Below are positions 53,131-64,000 of a stretch of DNA of 64,000 nucleotides, one piece after another. Where the stretch lies: positions 496,001 through 560,000 of the forward strand of contig NZ_SOCR01000001.1 in assembly GCF_004364335.1 (NCBI RefSeq), written 5' to 3'. Position 1 is the stretch's first letter. Every line of letters starts with the position of its first letter. Both the position numbers and the translations under genes were made by a program. The notes below the pieces were generated by a model, which ran no database searches, had not been told where the DNA came from, and worked only from the letters and a program-made list of their open reading frames with translations. This DNA is from Pseudomonas graminis. Its GTDB lineage: Bacteria; Pseudomonadota; Gammaproteobacteria; Pseudomonadales; Pseudomonadaceae.

Positions 53131-53165
53131 CTGTATATAATCCCAGTCACTGTATAAAAAGCCAG
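53131..53165 (+). promoter_or_regulatory. Two LexA (SOS) boxes
   Basis: CTGTATATAATCCCAG (53131-53146) and CTGTATAAAAAGCCAG (53150-53165) both fit CTG-N10-CAG and are 19 bp apart, immediately before lexA. The first box contains TATAAT, a probable -10 element, so LexA would block polymerase directly. Confidence 0.9.
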
Positions 53166-53175
53166 AGCGATGCAC

Positions 53176-53784
53176 ATGATCAAACTGACGTCACGCCAAG
53201 CCGAGATTCTGGACTTCATCAAGCGCTGCCTCGAAGACAACGGCTACCCGCCGACTCGCGCCGAAATCGCTCAGGAGCTGGGCTTCAAATCGCCCAATGC
53301 TGCCGAAGAACACCTAAAGGCCCTTGCCCGCAAAGGCGCCATCGAAATGACACCGGGCGCTTCCCGCGGCATTCGTATCCCCGGCTTCGAGGCCAAGCCC
53401 GATGACAGCGGCCTGCCGATCATTGGCCGCGTCGCAGCGGGTGCGCCGATCCTGGCCCAGCAGCACATCGAAGAATCCCTCGCCATCAACCCGGCCTTCT
53501 TCCACCCCAGTGCAGATTATCTGCTGCGGGTACACGGGATGAGCATGAAAGACGTCGGAATTCTCGACGGCGACCTGCTGGCCGTCCACACCACCCGCGA
53601 AGCACGCAACGGCCAGATCGTCGTGGCGCGAATCGGCGACGAGGTCACGGTGAAACGCTTCAAGCGTGAGGGCAACAAAGTCTGGCTGCTGGCCGAGAAC
53701 GCCGACTTCGCACCGATCGAAGTGAATCTCAAAGATCAGGATCTTGTCATTGAAGGCTTGAGCGTCGGCGTGATACGTCGATAA
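53176..53784 (+). CDS. lexA: SOS repressor LexA
   Basis: A 202-residue repressor. The N-terminal winged HTH (1-70) has [20 protein letters not shown] and [22 protein letters not shown]. Self-cleavage occurs at Ala88-Gly89 (VAAGAP); the catalytic dyad is Ser123 (GMSMKD) and Lys160 (VTVKRF). ATG 53176 gives MIKLTSRQ; an in-frame ATG at 53170 would add two residues. It is followed after 11 bp by sulA, and two LexA boxes precede it, so both are autoregulated and induced by DNA damage. Confidence 0.97.
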   Translation: MIKLTSRQAEILDFIKRCLEDNGYPPTRAEIAQELGFKSPNAAEEHLKALARKGAIEMTPGASRGIRIPGFEAKPDDSGLPIIGRVAAGAPILAQQHIEESLAINPAFFHPSADYLLRVHGMSMKDVGILDGDLLAVHTTREARNGQIVVARIGDEVTVKRFKREGNKVWLLAENADFAPIEVNLKDQDLVIEGLSVGVIRR

Positions 53785-53795
53785 GGAGAACGTAG

Positions 53796-54299
53796 ATGCA
53801 GTTCCCACAGACACCGCAACAACATGCACAACTGCCACTGTTCGAAGCATTCATGGTGCCCGGCGTGCCAATGCTCGACGTTCCGCTTTTGCAGGTCCCG
53901 ACGCTGGCAGAGATTGCCGAGTCGCCCTGGAGCAACGAACCAGAAGCCTTTAGTGAATTGTCATTGCGCGGCGCTGCCGGGAACTGCCTGAACCTGCTGG
54001 CGCCGATCCTGCGTGAGTTGAGCGAGGACACCAACGACCGCTGGCTGACACTGGTTGCACCGCCCGTCAGCGTCACCCAGGCGTGGCTACGTGACGCGGG
54101 CCTGAATCGGGAACGCATTATCCTGATGCACCCGCGCGGGACGCAGAGTGCGCTGGAACTGACCCGTGAGGTCTTGCGCTTGGGTCGCAGTCATACGGTG
54201 GTCAGCTGGATCAATCCAATCTCAGGCAGTGCGCGCCAGCAACTGGCCAGCGCAGCACGTATCGGCGATGCACAAAGCCTCAACATCCGTCTGGGCTGA
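53796..54299 (+). CDS. sulA: SOS-induced cell division inhibitor SulA
   Basis: A 167-residue protein that blocks FtsZ polymerisation during SOS. The SulA core is LTLVAPPVSVTQAWLRDAGLNRERIILMHPRGTQSALELTREVLRLGRSHTVVSWI (read in segments, residues about 85-145), as in the P. aeruginosa protein of known structure. The N-terminal 60 residues are less conserved. GGAGAA precedes the ATG and the gene is co-transcribed with lexA. Confidence 0.93.
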   Translation: MQFPQTPQQHAQLPLFEAFMVPGVPMLDVPLLQVPTLAEIAESPWSNEPEAFSELSLRGAAGNCLNLLAPILRELSEDTNDRWLTLVAPPVSVTQAWLRDAGLNRERIILMHPRGTQSALELTREVLRLGRSHTVVSWINPISGSARQQLASAARIGDAQSLNIRLG

Positions 54300-54340
54300 G
54301 CACGTCGGCAGAATTATTCAGGGGATGTAAAGCGTTTTGG

Positions 54341-54376
54341 CGCTTCTTGCGAATCGAGAAGCGGGACGGCGTTTTT
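54341..54376 (+). terminator. Possible terminator after sulA
   Basis: CGCTTCT (54341-54347) and AGAAGCG (54357-54363) form a 7 bp stem; a short T-run (GTTTTTA) begins eight bases later at 54371. The gap between stem and T-run makes this a weak call. Confidence 0.35.
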
Positions 54377-54398
54377 AGCGAGCTGCTAATCCCGAGGA

Positions 54399-54635
54399 TC
54401 AATGCAGCACGCGCGGCCCTTCTTCATCCTTGGTCAACTCACCTTCGGCGAGACGGCCTGCCATCTGCACACCGACGCTCAGCATGGCCTTGGCAACTTC
54501 AACGTGCTGACCCTGCAGGAACGCCTTGGCGTCTTCCGAAAAATTCAGGGTGACCAGCGATCCTTCATCTTCGGCGCGGCGCAGCTCGATGCGACCGTCA
54601 GGCAGTTCAACAATTTCCAGAAACGAAGTTGGCAT
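54399..54635 (-). CDS. Conserved hypothetical protein (78 aa, PA3009-like)
   Basis: Begins MPTSFLEIVELPDGRIEL at ATG 54635 with GGAGAA eight bases upstream; an in-frame extension to 54704 is not needed. The acidic protein has two short strands, then a helix (AKAFLQGQHVEVAKAML), and ends in a charged tail (LTKDEEGPRVLH). The homologous position in P. aeruginosa carries a small conserved gene. Function is unknown. It is 75 bp downstream of the DUF6586 gene on the same strand and converges on sulA. Confidence 0.82.
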   Translation of the reverse strand: MPTSFLEIVELPDGRIELRRAEDEGSLVTLNFSEDAKAFLQGQHVEVAKAMLSVGVQMAGRLAEGELTKDEEGPRVLH

Positions 54636-54710
54636 CAGGGCAGTTCTCCACGAAAGGCTCGCATTGTAACAGCCAGATGACTCAGTCCCTAGCCCATCGA
54701 TCACTCCGTA

Positions 54711-55232
54711 TCAGCACTCGCTCAGGCCTTCTCTGAACCGGATGGCCAGGCCTTTGAGCTGCTGACGCCAGCTTTCCATCTCCTCCCGCGTCAACGCCTG
54801 CTCGGGCTCTTCCTCTGCACCCACTGCGATGATCAAGGGCTGAGTGACGTCGCCCTTGGGTTTGCGCGGCGCCCTCGGCGGCATGAACAGCGCCTGGTAG
54901 GAAGCCAGCAGTTGCGCCAACCAGGTTTCACGGTGCTGGGCGAGCTCGACCAGTTCGCCCATTTCCGGAATAGCGATTGCTTCCAATACTTTCGGCGAGA
55001 GCAGGTCCTCGGCACGCGGGGTGCTCGCCTGTGGCAGCCGGTAATAGCCGGCAATCTCGTGGCACAGCCCGAGCAATGCGCCGTAGAGATGGAAGATCGC
55101 CGACTCACGTTCCGCCTGCTCAAGCCCCTGGGCGTTCATCGCGCGGCTGTCCCTGGCCTTCGCCATCGCTTCAAGTGCCAGGCCTGCGAAGAACAGCTTC
55201 TGGTTGGTGCGGGTATAGAGTTCGTGAGCCAT
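54711..55232 (-). CDS. DUF6586 family protein (PA3010-like)
   Basis: A 173-residue, helix-rich cytosolic protein beginning MAHELYTRTNQKLFFAGLAL. ESAIFHLYGALLGLCHEIAGYY is the most conserved-looking block. No catalytic motif is recognised. It sits between topA and the PA3009-like gene in the conserved Pseudomonas order, separated from topA by a strong terminator, so it should have its own promoter. The DUF number is from memory. Confidence 0.82.
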   Translation of the reverse strand: MAHELYTRTNQKLFFAGLALEAMAKARDSRAMNAQGLEQAERESAIFHLYGALLGLCHEIAGYYRLPQASTPRAEDLLSPKVLEAIAIPEMGELVELAQHRETWLAQLLASYQALFMPPRAPRKPKGDVTQPLIIAVGAEEEPEQALTREEMESWRQQLKGLAIRFREGLSEC

Positions 55233-55295
55233 GAAGACGGCCTCTGTAGAGATGAGTGAATCGCAGCGTGCCTACGGCCGGTCAACCGCAGACAA

Positions 55296-55336
55296 AAAAA
55301 TCCCTCGGTGCGCATGAGCACGCCGAGGGATTCTTT
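55296..55336 (-). terminator. Rho-independent terminator of topA
   Basis: On the minus strand AATCCCTCGGCGTGC pairs with GCGCACCGAGGGATT around TCAT and is followed by a T-run (TTTTTTTG), 45 bp after the topA stop. Confidence 0.88.
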
Positions 55337-55381
55337 TAACGCAAAGTGTCGGGCCTGACCAGTCGGATCAAGCTCAAACGA

Positions 55382-57985
55382 TCAACGCTTGTCCTCGACC
55401 TTCCACTTGCCACCGTCGTAGAATGCACGCCAGCCAGTCGGCTTGCCGTCCACTTCGGTCTGCACGTATTGCTCCTTGGACTTGCGGCTGTAGCGGATGA
55501 CCGCCGGACGACCGTCGGGGTCCTTCTTCGGCGCGTCACACAGGAAGTGATACTTCGGATCAATCTCGTCCTTGTGCGGCGCAATCTCCATGACCAAAGG
55601 CGCACGGGTCTCGCGGTTTTTCGGGAACTGGCTGGCCGCCAGGAACAACCCCGAAGCGCCATCGCGCAGGATGTAGGTGTCGTCGACCTTCTCGCATTTG
55701 AGCTCCGGCATCTTCACCGGGTCCATCTTCGGCGGCGCCGCTTCACCGCTTTTCAGCAGCTTGCGGGTGTTCTTGCAGTTGGTGCAGCCGAAGAACTTGC
55801 CGAAACGGCCGGTCTTGAGCTGCATTTCGCCGCCACACTTGTCGCACTCCACGCTCGGGCCTTCATAGCCCTTGATGCGGTAAGTGCCCTCTTCGATCTC
55901 GTAGCCCGAGCAATCCGGGTTGTTGCCGCAGATGTGCAACTTGTGCTTCTCATCCAGCAAGTACGCATCCATCGCGGTGCTGCAGATCGGGCAACGGTGC
56001 TTGCCACGCAGAACGCGGGATTCGGACTCACCCTCATCGTCGTCGGCGATTTCATCGCCCGGCGTCAGGTTGACCGTAGCCTTGCAGCGCTCTTTCGGCG
56101 GCAGGCTGTAGCCCGAGCAGCCAAGGAAAACGCCGGTGGACGCCGTACGAATCTGCATCGGGCGGCCGCAGACCTTGCACGGGATGTCCGTCATCACCGG
56201 CTGGTTGGCACGCATGCCGCTGTCAGGTGCTTCGGCCACTTCGAGTTTCTTTTTGAAGTCACCGTAGAACTCGTCGAGGACGTTCTTCCAGTCGCGCTGG
56301 CCGTGGGCCACGTCGTCGAGGTTTTCTTCCATGCCGGCAGTAAAGCCGTAGTCCATCAGGTTCGAGAAGCTTTCGGACAGACGCTCGGTAACGATATCGC
56401 CCATCTTTTCCGAATAGAAACGACGGTTGTGCAGGGCCACGTAACCACGGTCCTGAATGGTCGAAATGATCGCGGCATAGGTCGATGGACGGCCGATACC
56501 GCGTTTTTCCATTTCCTTGACCAGGCTCGCTTCCGAATAACGCGCAGGTGGCTTGGTGAAATGCTGGCTTGGGTCAAGCTTGATCAGCTTCAGCTTGTCG
56601 CCCTGGGCCATGTCCGGCAGTACGTCGTCATCGCCCGGCTTGCTCATCTGTGGCAGCACGCGGGTATAGCCGTCGAACTTAAGGATGCGGCCCTTGGCAC
56701 GCAGCTCGAAATCGCCGGCCGCGACGCTGACGGTGGTCGACAGGTATTGCGCAGGCGGCATCTGGCAGGCCACGAACTGGCGCCAGATCAGCTCGTACAG
56801 ACGCTCGGCGTCACGCTCCATGCCGGTCAGCTTGCTTGGGTGCGTGTTGACATCGGAGGGGCGGATCGCTTCGTGAGCTTCTTGCGCGCCTTCCTTGCTG
56901 CTGTAGACGATCGGCGATTCCGGCAGGTACTTCTTGCCGAACTCGGTTTCGATGTAGGTGCGGGCCATGGCCACTGCGTCGGCCGACAGGTTGGTCGAGT
57001 CCGTACGCATGTAGGTGATGTAGCCGGCTTCGTACAGACGCTGGGCCATCATCATGGTTTTCTTCACGCCATAGCCCAGGCGGTTGCTCGCGGCCTGTTG
57101 CAGCGTGGACGTGATAAAGGGCGCCGACGGCTTGCTGCTGGTCGGTTTGTCTTCACGCTTGCTGATGCTGTAGGCCGAGGCCTTGAGCTTCTCCAGCGCC
57201 GCCATGGCGGTCGCTTCGTTCAGCGGCTTGAAGGCTTCGCCTTTTTCGCGGGCGACTTCAAAGCGAACGTTGGCGCCTTTGGCGGTGCCGAGGTCCGCGT
57301 GGATCTCCCAGTACTCTTCCGGATTGAACGCGCGGATTTCACGCTCGCGCTCCACAACGAGTTTCACTGCCACGGACTGCACACGGCCGGCCGACAGACC
57401 ACGGGCGATCTTCTGCCACAGCAGCGGCGACACCATGTAACCCACGACGCGGTCGAGAAAACGCCGGGCCTGCTGGGCATTCACGCGGTCGATGTCGAGC
57501 TCGCCCGGTTTGGAGAAGGCTTCCTGAATGGCTTTTTTGGTGATCTCGTTGAAGACCACGCGCTTGTAGCGCGCATCGTCGCCACCAATGGCTTCGCGCA
57601 GGTGCCAGGCAATGGCTTCCCCTTCGCGGTCCAAGTCCGTCGCGAGATAGATGGTGTCGGCGTCTTTGGCCAGGCGGCGCAATTCGTCGATCACCTTCTC
57701 TTTGCCGGGAAGGATTTCGTACTTGGCCTTCCAGCCATGCTCCGGATCGACACCCATCCGCGCCACGAGCTGGCGCTTGGCCTTTTCCTTGGGCGACAGC
57801 GCAGGCGCTTCGGCCGCGGTCTTGCCGCGCTTGGCAGCAGGCTCTTTGGAGGCGCTAGCCGAACCGCTGGTGGGCAGGTCTCGGATATGGCCGATACTCG
57901 ACTTCACCACGTACTGGTTGCCCAGGTACTTGTTGATGGTCTTGGCCTTAGCCGGGGATTCCACAATGACCAGCGATTTGCCCAT
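55382..57985 (-). CDS. topA: DNA topoisomerase I
   Basis: An 867-residue type IA topoisomerase that relaxes negative supercoils. The Toprim domain has [18 protein letters not shown] and the acidic triad in [17 protein letters not shown]. The active-site Tyr is in [12 protein letters not shown]. The C-terminal half has several zinc-ribbons (CKVCGRPM ... GCSGY ... C; CPICSTAM ... [15 protein letters not shown] ... GCTNC). A charged insert (about 40-75, with [19 protein letters not shown]) sits within the Toprim part, as in other pseudomonads. A strong terminator follows. Confidence 0.97.
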   Translation of the reverse strand: MGKSLVIVESPAKAKTINKYLGNQYVVKSSIGHIRDLPTSGSASASKEPAAKRGKTAAEAPALSPKEKAKRQLVARMGVDPEHGWKAKYEILPGKEKVIDELRRLAKDADTIYLATDLDREGEAIAWHLREAIGGDDARYKRVVFNEITKKAIQEAFSKPGELDIDRVNAQQARRFLDRVVGYMVSPLLWQKIARGLSAGRVQSVAVKLVVEREREIRAFNPEEYWEIHADLGTAKGANVRFEVAREKGEAFKPLNEATAMAALEKLKASAYSISKREDKPTSSKPSAPFITSTLQQAASNRLGYGVKKTMMMAQRLYEAGYITYMRTDSTNLSADAVAMARTYIETEFGKKYLPESPIVYSSKEGAQEAHEAIRPSDVNTHPSKLTGMERDAERLYELIWRQFVACQMPPAQYLSTTVSVAAGDFELRAKGRILKFDGYTRVLPQMSKPGDDDVLPDMAQGDKLKLIKLDPSQHFTKPPARYSEASLVKEMEKRGIGRPSTYAAIISTIQDRGYVALHNRRFYSEKMGDIVTERLSESFSNLMDYGFTAGMEENLDDVAHGQRDWKNVLDEFYGDFKKKLEVAEAPDSGMRANQPVMTDIPCKVCGRPMQIRTASTGVFLGCSGYSLPPKERCKATVNLTPGDEIADDDEGESESRVLRGKHRCPICSTAMDAYLLDEKHKLHICGNNPDCSGYEIEEGTYRIKGYEGPSVECDKCGGEMQLKTGRFGKFFGCTNCKNTRKLLKSGEAAPPKMDPVKMPELKCEKVDDTYILRDGASGLFLAASQFPKNRETRAPLVMEIAPHKDEIDPKYHFLCDAPKKDPDGRPAVIRYSRKSKEQYVQTEVDGKPTGWRAFYDGGKWKVEDKR

Positions 57986-58093
57986 GGATCGGAAAATTCC
58001 TAATGCGAGAAAAAAGACGTCGAAGCCGTCGAGGCCCCGCTATATATAGTGGCTGAAAGGTGAGGTCAAGCAATGCTGCTGCCAGGTCCTGCC

Positions 58094-58330
58094 TCAGGGC
58101 CGGGGAAAAAGATCCGGTTCGGCCTGAACCAAAGCAAAGCGCGGCACTTGCTCGCCGTCAACCTCAACTGACTGCAGAAACATGCTCAAAGGGCGTACCC
58201 ACAGGCCGTATTCGCCGTACAGCGCTTGATAGCACACCACTTCTTCTTCGGTCTCCGAATGCCGCGCGACACCGATAACACGGTATTCGGGCCCTTTGTA
58301 GTGACGGTAGAGACCTGGCTGTAGCGGCAT
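58094..58330 (-). CDS. DUF1653 domain protein
   Basis: A 78-residue protein: MPLQPGLYRHYKGPEYRVIG then ARHSETEEEVVCYQALYG matches the DUF1653 pattern (G-x-Y-x-H-Y-K-G ... HSET-x-E). ATG 58330 is placed before this motif, with GAGGT upstream. Function is unknown. It lies between topA and fadA on the same strand and is separated from fadA by a terminator. Confidence 0.88.
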   Translation of the reverse strand: MPLQPGLYRHYKGPEYRVIGVARHSETEEEVVCYQALYGEYGLWVRPLSMFLQSVEVDGEQVPRFALVQAEPDLFPRP

Positions 58331-58382
58331 GCGGGGGACCTCGGGTGTGACAAGAAAAAAAGTGGCGAAAATACATTTCCGG

Positions 58383-58416
58383 AAAAAAACAAAAGCCGGG
58401 GCACCAGGCCCCGGCT
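58383..58416 (-). terminator. Rho-independent terminator of fadBA
   Basis: AGCCGGGGC and GCCCCGGCT (58416-58408 and 58402-58394) form a 9 bp GC stem with a 5-base loop, followed by TTTGTTTTTTT, 17 bp after the fadA stop. Confidence 0.92.
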
Positions 58417-58432
58417 CGCACACTGACACCGT

Positions 58433-61779
<3,347 letters not shown>

Positions 61780-61938
61780 CAACTGATCTCCACGATATGG
61801 AAGCTGAACAATACGCATCAGACGCTGATATCCGGCGCTCTGCACGACGTTGCCGTCGAGGCGAAACACCAAACGCCAGTCACCCCGTCGACGCGATTCG
61901 AGCGTCTGTCAGAGCGTTCTTGCGGCAAACGCTCAATT

Positions 61939-61952
61939 CATACGCCCGTTTG
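61939..61952. promoter_or_regulatory. Candidate PsrA box upstream of fadBA
   Basis: CATACGCCCGTTTG matches (G/C)AAAC-N4-GTTT(G/C) at nine of ten positions. A second half-site CAAAC lies at 61926-61930. It is 160 bp upstream of fadB. PsrA control of fadBA is known in P. aeruginosa. Confidence 0.6.
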
Positions 61953-62239
61953 ATTTGGGTGCGGCTACCTTCTGCCATATTCCAGCAATTGTCAATTCAG
62001 CAGACAGCGGGCAAAACCGGCAAATCGCAGGTAAAACGTGCGCCTGATGCGGGCTCATTCAGGGCAATGATCAGAGGAGGTTGAAACTGACGAGGGTCAA
62101 CCGCAGCGGCGAGACTCCGCTTCAGCACGAAGGATGAAATAAACGGCGCGGCAGCAGACAAATGCACCATTAAGGTCTACATTCAGCGCACTGCGCATCA
62201 AGACGGGTCATTGTCAGCGTCGCGAGCAGTGATAGGTAA

Positions 62240-62323
62240 CCCGGCGAGCGGCATTGCACCGCATCGCACATGAATTACGGCCTGCCTGGCCAACCCCGGC
62301 CCGATGTTGTTATCGGGCTTTTT
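62240..62323 (+). ncRNA. Candidate small RNA ending at an orphan terminator
   Basis: A strong terminator on the plus strand (GCCCGAT-GTTGTT-ATCGGGC then TTTTT, 62299-62323) has no plus-strand gene for thousands of bases upstream. A weak promoter candidate (TTGTCA at 62211-62216, TAGGTA at 62233-62238) would start an RNA of about 80 bases. A further hairpin (GGCC-TGCCT-GGCC) lies just before the terminator. The 5' end is uncertain. The rest of the 572 bp gap from fadB (61780-62239) holds the fadB promoter and no recognised gene. Confidence 0.4.
62299..62323 (+). terminator. Rho-independent terminator without an assigned gene
   Basis: A 7 bp GC-rich stem with a 6-base loop followed by five T residues, readable only on the plus strand. 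On the minus strand the hairpin is followed by CGGGG, so it would not terminate the leftward gene at 62352. Confidence 0.75.
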
Positions 62324-62351
62324 AATGCCCGCGATTCGGGCATGGGACAGG

Positions 62352-62789
62352 TTACGCCAAGGCCTTCAGCACTGCCGCAATGTGCTGCAATACTTCGGGC
62401 TCGCCACGCTCGGCCCAGTACACGGCGATCAGTTGCTTGCCAGCGTCCACTTTGTAGACGTCTGCCGGCAGCGTCTTGAACTGCTCGAGCAGGCGCGGAT
62501 CTTCACACGGCTCGCGCCACTGGTTGACCCACACACCCGGTTCCATCTGCCAGTACACCCAGACATCGGGCTCGCGCGCGGTACGTGGCCGGTGATACTG
62601 CGGGCACGGGCTCGGTGGCTCGATGGGCAACCAATGCGGCCACTCCTGAGGAATCAGCTGCATGGCCAGCCCCATTCGCCGCGCCTGCATGCGCATGGCC
62701 ATTCTGCCGCTCTGGGAGCGCGAGGGACGCAGCCAGACCAGCGGACTTAAAACCACCGCAATGATTGACAGGATGATCCACACCGTCAT
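62352..62789 (-). CDS. Membrane-anchored conserved hypothetical protein
   Basis: A 145-residue protein with an N-terminal membrane helix (VWIILSIIAVVLSPLVWL, about 3-20) and a basic segment (RMAMRMQARRMGLAMQL), then a Pro/Trp-rich cytoplasmic or periplasmic region (EWPHWLPIEPP, WVYWQMEPGVWVNQW) and a helical tail. No known domain is recognised. The position next to the universal stress gene matches a conserved hypothetical in P. aeruginosa. The upstream gap of 110 bp to the divergent usp gene holds its promoter. Confidence 0.82.
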   Translation of the reverse strand: MTVWIILSIIAVVLSPLVWLRPSRSQSGRMAMRMQARRMGLAMQLIPQEWPHWLPIEPPSPCPQYHRPRTAREPDVWVYWQMEPGVWVNQWREPCEDPRLLEQFKTLPADVYKVDAGKQLIAVYWAERGEPEVLQHIAAVLKALA

Positions 62790-62899
62790 ATTTGTACGCC
62801 CCCCGCGGCGGCAAGCGGCGGGTGGACCACATCGGCGTGCCAGAGGCGCGTGAAAAGAGCCATAATCAAAACCATCGCAAACCTCAGAAGGAACACCCC

Positions 62900-63343
62900 A
62901 TGTCCTATGAACATATCCTGGTAGCCGTGGACCTCACTGAAGAGTGCGATCCGGTCATCAAAAAAGCCATGGCGCTGGCGCTGGCAGGCGGCTCGAAGCT
63001 TTCGCTGGTCCACATCGTCGAACCCATGGCCATGGCCTTTGGTGGCGATGTTCCCATGGACCTGTCGCAGCTGCAGCAACAGCAGTTCGATCAGGCCAAG
63101 GAAAAGCTGGAAAAGCTCAAACTGAAATACCCTGACGTGAAAACCGGCGACAGCCATCTGACCTATGGCCAGCCGCGTCAGGAAATTCACAACCTGGCAA
63201 AGGAATACCACGTCGACCTGATCGTGGTCGGCAGCCACGGCCGTCACGGTCTCTCACTGCTGCTCGGCTCGACCGCCAATGACGTGCTGCACGGCGCACC
63301 GTGCGACGTTCTGGCCGTCCGACTGGTCAAGCGCGCGGACTGA
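62900..63343 (+). CDS. Universal stress protein (UspA family)
   Basis: A 147-residue cytosolic protein. The start YEHILVAVDLTEECDPVIKKA is typical, and the nucleotide-binding motif GSHGRHGLSLLLGST (G-2x-G-9x-GS/T) is complete, so it probably binds ATP. It resembles PA3017 of P. aeruginosa by position. AAGGA is seven bases before ATG 62900. Such proteins are induced in stationary phase, anaerobiosis or stress. A bidirectional terminator follows. Confidence 0.93.
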   Translation: MSYEHILVAVDLTEECDPVIKKAMALALAGGSKLSLVHIVEPMAMAFGGDVPMDLSQLQQQQFDQAKEKLEKLKLKYPDVKTGDSHLTYGQPRQEIHNLAKEYHVDLIVVGSHGRHGLSLLLGSTANDVLHGAPCDVLAVRLVKRAD

Positions 63344-63358
63344 TCCACGCCTGCAAAC

Positions 63359-63396
63359 AAAAGCCCGGCCCTTGAAAAAGGACCGGGCTTTTTTAT
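63359..63396. terminator. Bidirectional terminator between usp and ABC-F gene
   Basis: AAAAGCCCGG and CCGGGCTTTTTT (63359-63368 and 63383-63394) pair, with A- and T-runs on either side, so both convergent genes can end here. Confidence 0.9.
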
Positions 63397-63412
63397 TGCC
63401 CCAGGTGCCCGA

Positions 63413-64000
63413 TCACTCGTCCAGCTCGGCCCAACGCTCAAGCAGCCCGTCCAGTTCGCCTTGCAGGCTTTCCAGCTGCGCCATGACGGCAGTGGTTTGC
63501 TCCGCAGGACGCTGATAGAAACCGGCCTCGGCCATCTCGGCACTGAGCGCAGCCATTTGCGCTTCTACAGCGTCAATTTGCGCGGGCAATGCTTCCAGCT
63601 CGCGCTGCAGTTTATAGCTGAGCTTCTTTTTCGCGACCGGCATTTCTGCGGCTGCGACGGGTGCTGCCTGAACCACGGCAGTCGCCAGCTCGGACTTGCC
63701 GGACTTGCTGTCGGTGACGCCCAGCAGACGCGGCGAGCCGCCCTGACGAATCCAGTCCTGATAGCCACCGACGAATTCGCGGACCTTGCCCTCGCCTTCG
63801 AACACCAGGGTGCTGGTGACGACGTTGTCGAGGAATGCCCGGTCGTGGCTGACCATCAGCACGGTGCCCTTGAAGGTCAACAGGACCTCTTCAAGGAGTT
63901 CGAGAGTCTCGACGTCCAGATCGTTGGTCGGTTCGTCGAGAACCAGCAGGTTGGCCGGCTTGCTGAACAGTTTGGCCAGCAGCAGACGCGCCCGCTCGCC
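63413..64000 (-). CDS. ABC-F family ATPase (Uup-like), C-terminal part
   Basis: The last 195 codons of a gene that runs off the window. The visible part has the end of the second ATPase signature (GERARLLLAKL), Walker B with LVLDEPTNDLD, the switch His in VSHDRAFLDNVV, and a C-terminal coiled-coil extension (about the last 90 residues, ELEALPAQIDAVEAQMAAL) typical of Uup. ABC-F proteins act on ribosomes or, for Uup, branched DNA intermediates, rather than in transport. The start and first ATPase domain are outside. Confidence 0.9.
   Translation of the reverse strand, partial: GERARLLLAKLFSKPANLLVLDEPTNDLDVETLELLEEVLLTFKGTVLMVSHDRAFLDNVVTSTLVFEGEGKVREFVGGYQDWIRQGGSPRLLGVTDSKSGKSELATAVVQAAPVAAAEMPVAKKKLSYKLQRELEALPAQIDAVEAQMAALSAEMAEAGFYQRPAEQTTAVMAQLESLQGELDGLLERWAELDE

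Noticed and set aside
55346..58003. Long open frame (885 codons) on the strand opposite topA
   Set aside because: topA is certain from Toprim, active-site and zinc motifs. The opposite frame has Arg/His/Gly-rich low-complexity translation typical of GC-rich antisense shadows.
62240..62323. tRNA or known housekeeping RNA at the orphan terminator
   Set aside because: No cloverleaf, no T-loop motif and no match to 6S, RsmY/Z, Crc-type or other RNAs that I could recognise; kept only as a candidate small RNA.

Overview
The window is a GC-rich stretch of a Pseudomonas chromosome. The best evidence is the right-hand gene order, MTI phosphorylase - nagZ - psrA - lexA - sulA - two small conserved genes - topA - fadA - fadB - ... 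- universal stress protein - ABC-F ATPase, which from memory matches the PA3004-PA3019 neighbourhood of P. aeruginosa. The DUF6555-like small protein and the dense REP-type palindromes also fit. The content (araFGH, sulfonate-type genes, a second Pst system, a chromosomal class A beta-lactamase) suggests a plant- or soil-associated member of the P. syringae/P. fluorescens lineage, but the species cannot be fixed from the sequence alone. No phage, IS element, tRNA, rRNA or CRISPR array was seen.

Layout. 1-2.5 kb: a GH15 glucoamylase-like gene (cut by the window edge) coupled to an SDR dehydrogenase. 3-8 kb: a LysR regulator converging on pstSCAB, a PhoU-less phosphate ABC transporter with a short PstC and a candidate Pho box. 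8-12.3 kb: class A beta-lactamase, then a GST coupled to a large flavin/iron-sulfur fusion protein. 12.5-17.3 kb: an MFS transporter converging on a complete cydP-cydA-cydB-cydX-ybgE cytochrome bd operon with a perfect ANR/FNR box. 18-23.6 kb: a three-gene set in which two related periplasmic binding proteins flank a membrane diguanylate cyclase, then an EptA-type lipid A phosphoethanolamine transferase and an AraC regulator. 23.6-30.4 kb: LysE exporter, sugar-porter-type MFS, aldehyde dehydrogenase, ArsR regulator, NCS2 nucleobase permease and a LEA-type lipoprotein. 30.4-36.3 kb: LacI regulator divergent from a TonB receptor - flavin monooxygenase - SsuA-like binding protein operon, with a palindromic operator between them. 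36.4-41.6 kb: small stress or membrane proteins and a pqi-type lipid transport operon with a split PqiA. 42-49.5 kb: an XRE regulator and an arabinose/galactose uptake set (araFGH, lactonase, GntR regulator, secreted aldose epimerase). 50.4-64 kb: the conserved core block described above.

Regulatory links visible in the DNA: PsrA boxes in front of psrA and a near-match in front of fadBA connect the fatty-acid sensor to beta-oxidation in the same window; two LexA boxes precede lexA-sulA; ANR controls cyd; a LacI-type operator sits before the TonB receptor operon.

Intergenic DNA is rich in repeats. Three REP/BIME-like families occur, and two intergenic blocks (about 17.35-17.72 kb and 27.50-27.86 kb) are homologous composites that begin with a ~165 bp element carrying two interleaved, covarying inverted repeats (a pseudoknot-like layout). 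This element, the binding protein - cyclase - binding protein triad and an orphan terminator that implies a small RNA near 62.3 kb are the most promising places for new biology.
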